Assembly (NCBI GenBank): GCA_031260865.1 | Contig: JAISKQ010000211.1 | Location: 1 to 6,037 of the forward strand | From: Prevotella sp. | GTDB taxonomy: Bacteria > Bacteroidota > Bacteroidia > Bacteroidales > Dysgonomonadaceae | Direction: 5' to 3' | DNA length: 6,037 nucleotides | Shown here: positions 5,979 to 6,037 of the stretch, in pieces | How the letters are laid out: every line of letters starts with the position of its first letter | How positions within the stretch are numbered: the stretch's first letter is position 1 | Translations under genes and position numbers: made by a program | The notes under the pieces: model-generated | What the model was told of the DNA's origin: nothing | What the model saw: the letters and a program-made list of their open reading frames with translations, nothing else | Database searches by the model: none

Positions 5979-6037
5979 CGGTAAAAAACATAAATGGTAA
6001 AAAAAATGCTTTTATTGTGGTTCTGTTGATATAATTA

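Overview
The window looks like chromosomal DNA from a member of the Bacteroidetes, most likely the order Bacteroidales. The evidence is AT-rich spacers, several matches to the Bacteroidetes promoter (-33 TTTG, about 20 bp, -7 TAnnTTTG), start codons with A-rich rather than Shine-Dalgarno leaders, and a secreted fucosidase of a type common in glycan-degrading Bacteroidales. I cannot name the genus from the sequence alone. There are three clear protein genes, all on the + strand. I see no tRNA, rRNA, CRISPR array or insertion sequence.

Region 1-617 has no confident protein gene but is rich in signals. A textbook Bacteroidetes promoter on the - strand (330-361) points left into a hairpin-rich stretch (about 117-324) that looks like a small RNA or a long 5' leader for a gene beyond the left edge. 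Facing right are two candidate tandem promoters for clpC (451-481 and 577-584). The proximal one lacks a -33 box; instead it carries direct and inverted copies of TAAGATTT, a plausible operator.

Region 618-3131 is clpC, a complete two-ring AAA+ unfoldase with the UVR/M-domain and a ClpP-docking IGF tripeptide. A 13-bp stem (3157-3193) closes it.

Region 3234-4619 encodes an exported GH29-type alpha-L-fucosidase with a C-terminal discoidin-like domain. Region 4693-5829 encodes a fusion of an N-terminal cytidylyltransferase-like domain (HSGH and RSTT motifs) and a C-terminal GHMP-kinase-like domain. The two genes are 73 bp apart, with a degenerate promoter between them. An 18-bp perfect stem with a T8 tail ends the unit at 5849-5890. 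The last 147 bases hold a TGACA/TGTCA dyad and a -7 box for a gene that starts beyond the window.

Functionally, clpC is protein quality control and appears independent of the other two genes. The fucosidase would release sugar in the periplasm. The fusion enzyme could phosphorylate a sugar and activate it as a nucleotide sugar in the cytoplasm. That the two handle the same sugar is inference from adjacency only. The least familiar items are the fusion enzyme, the - strand RNA and the clpC operator-like repeats.
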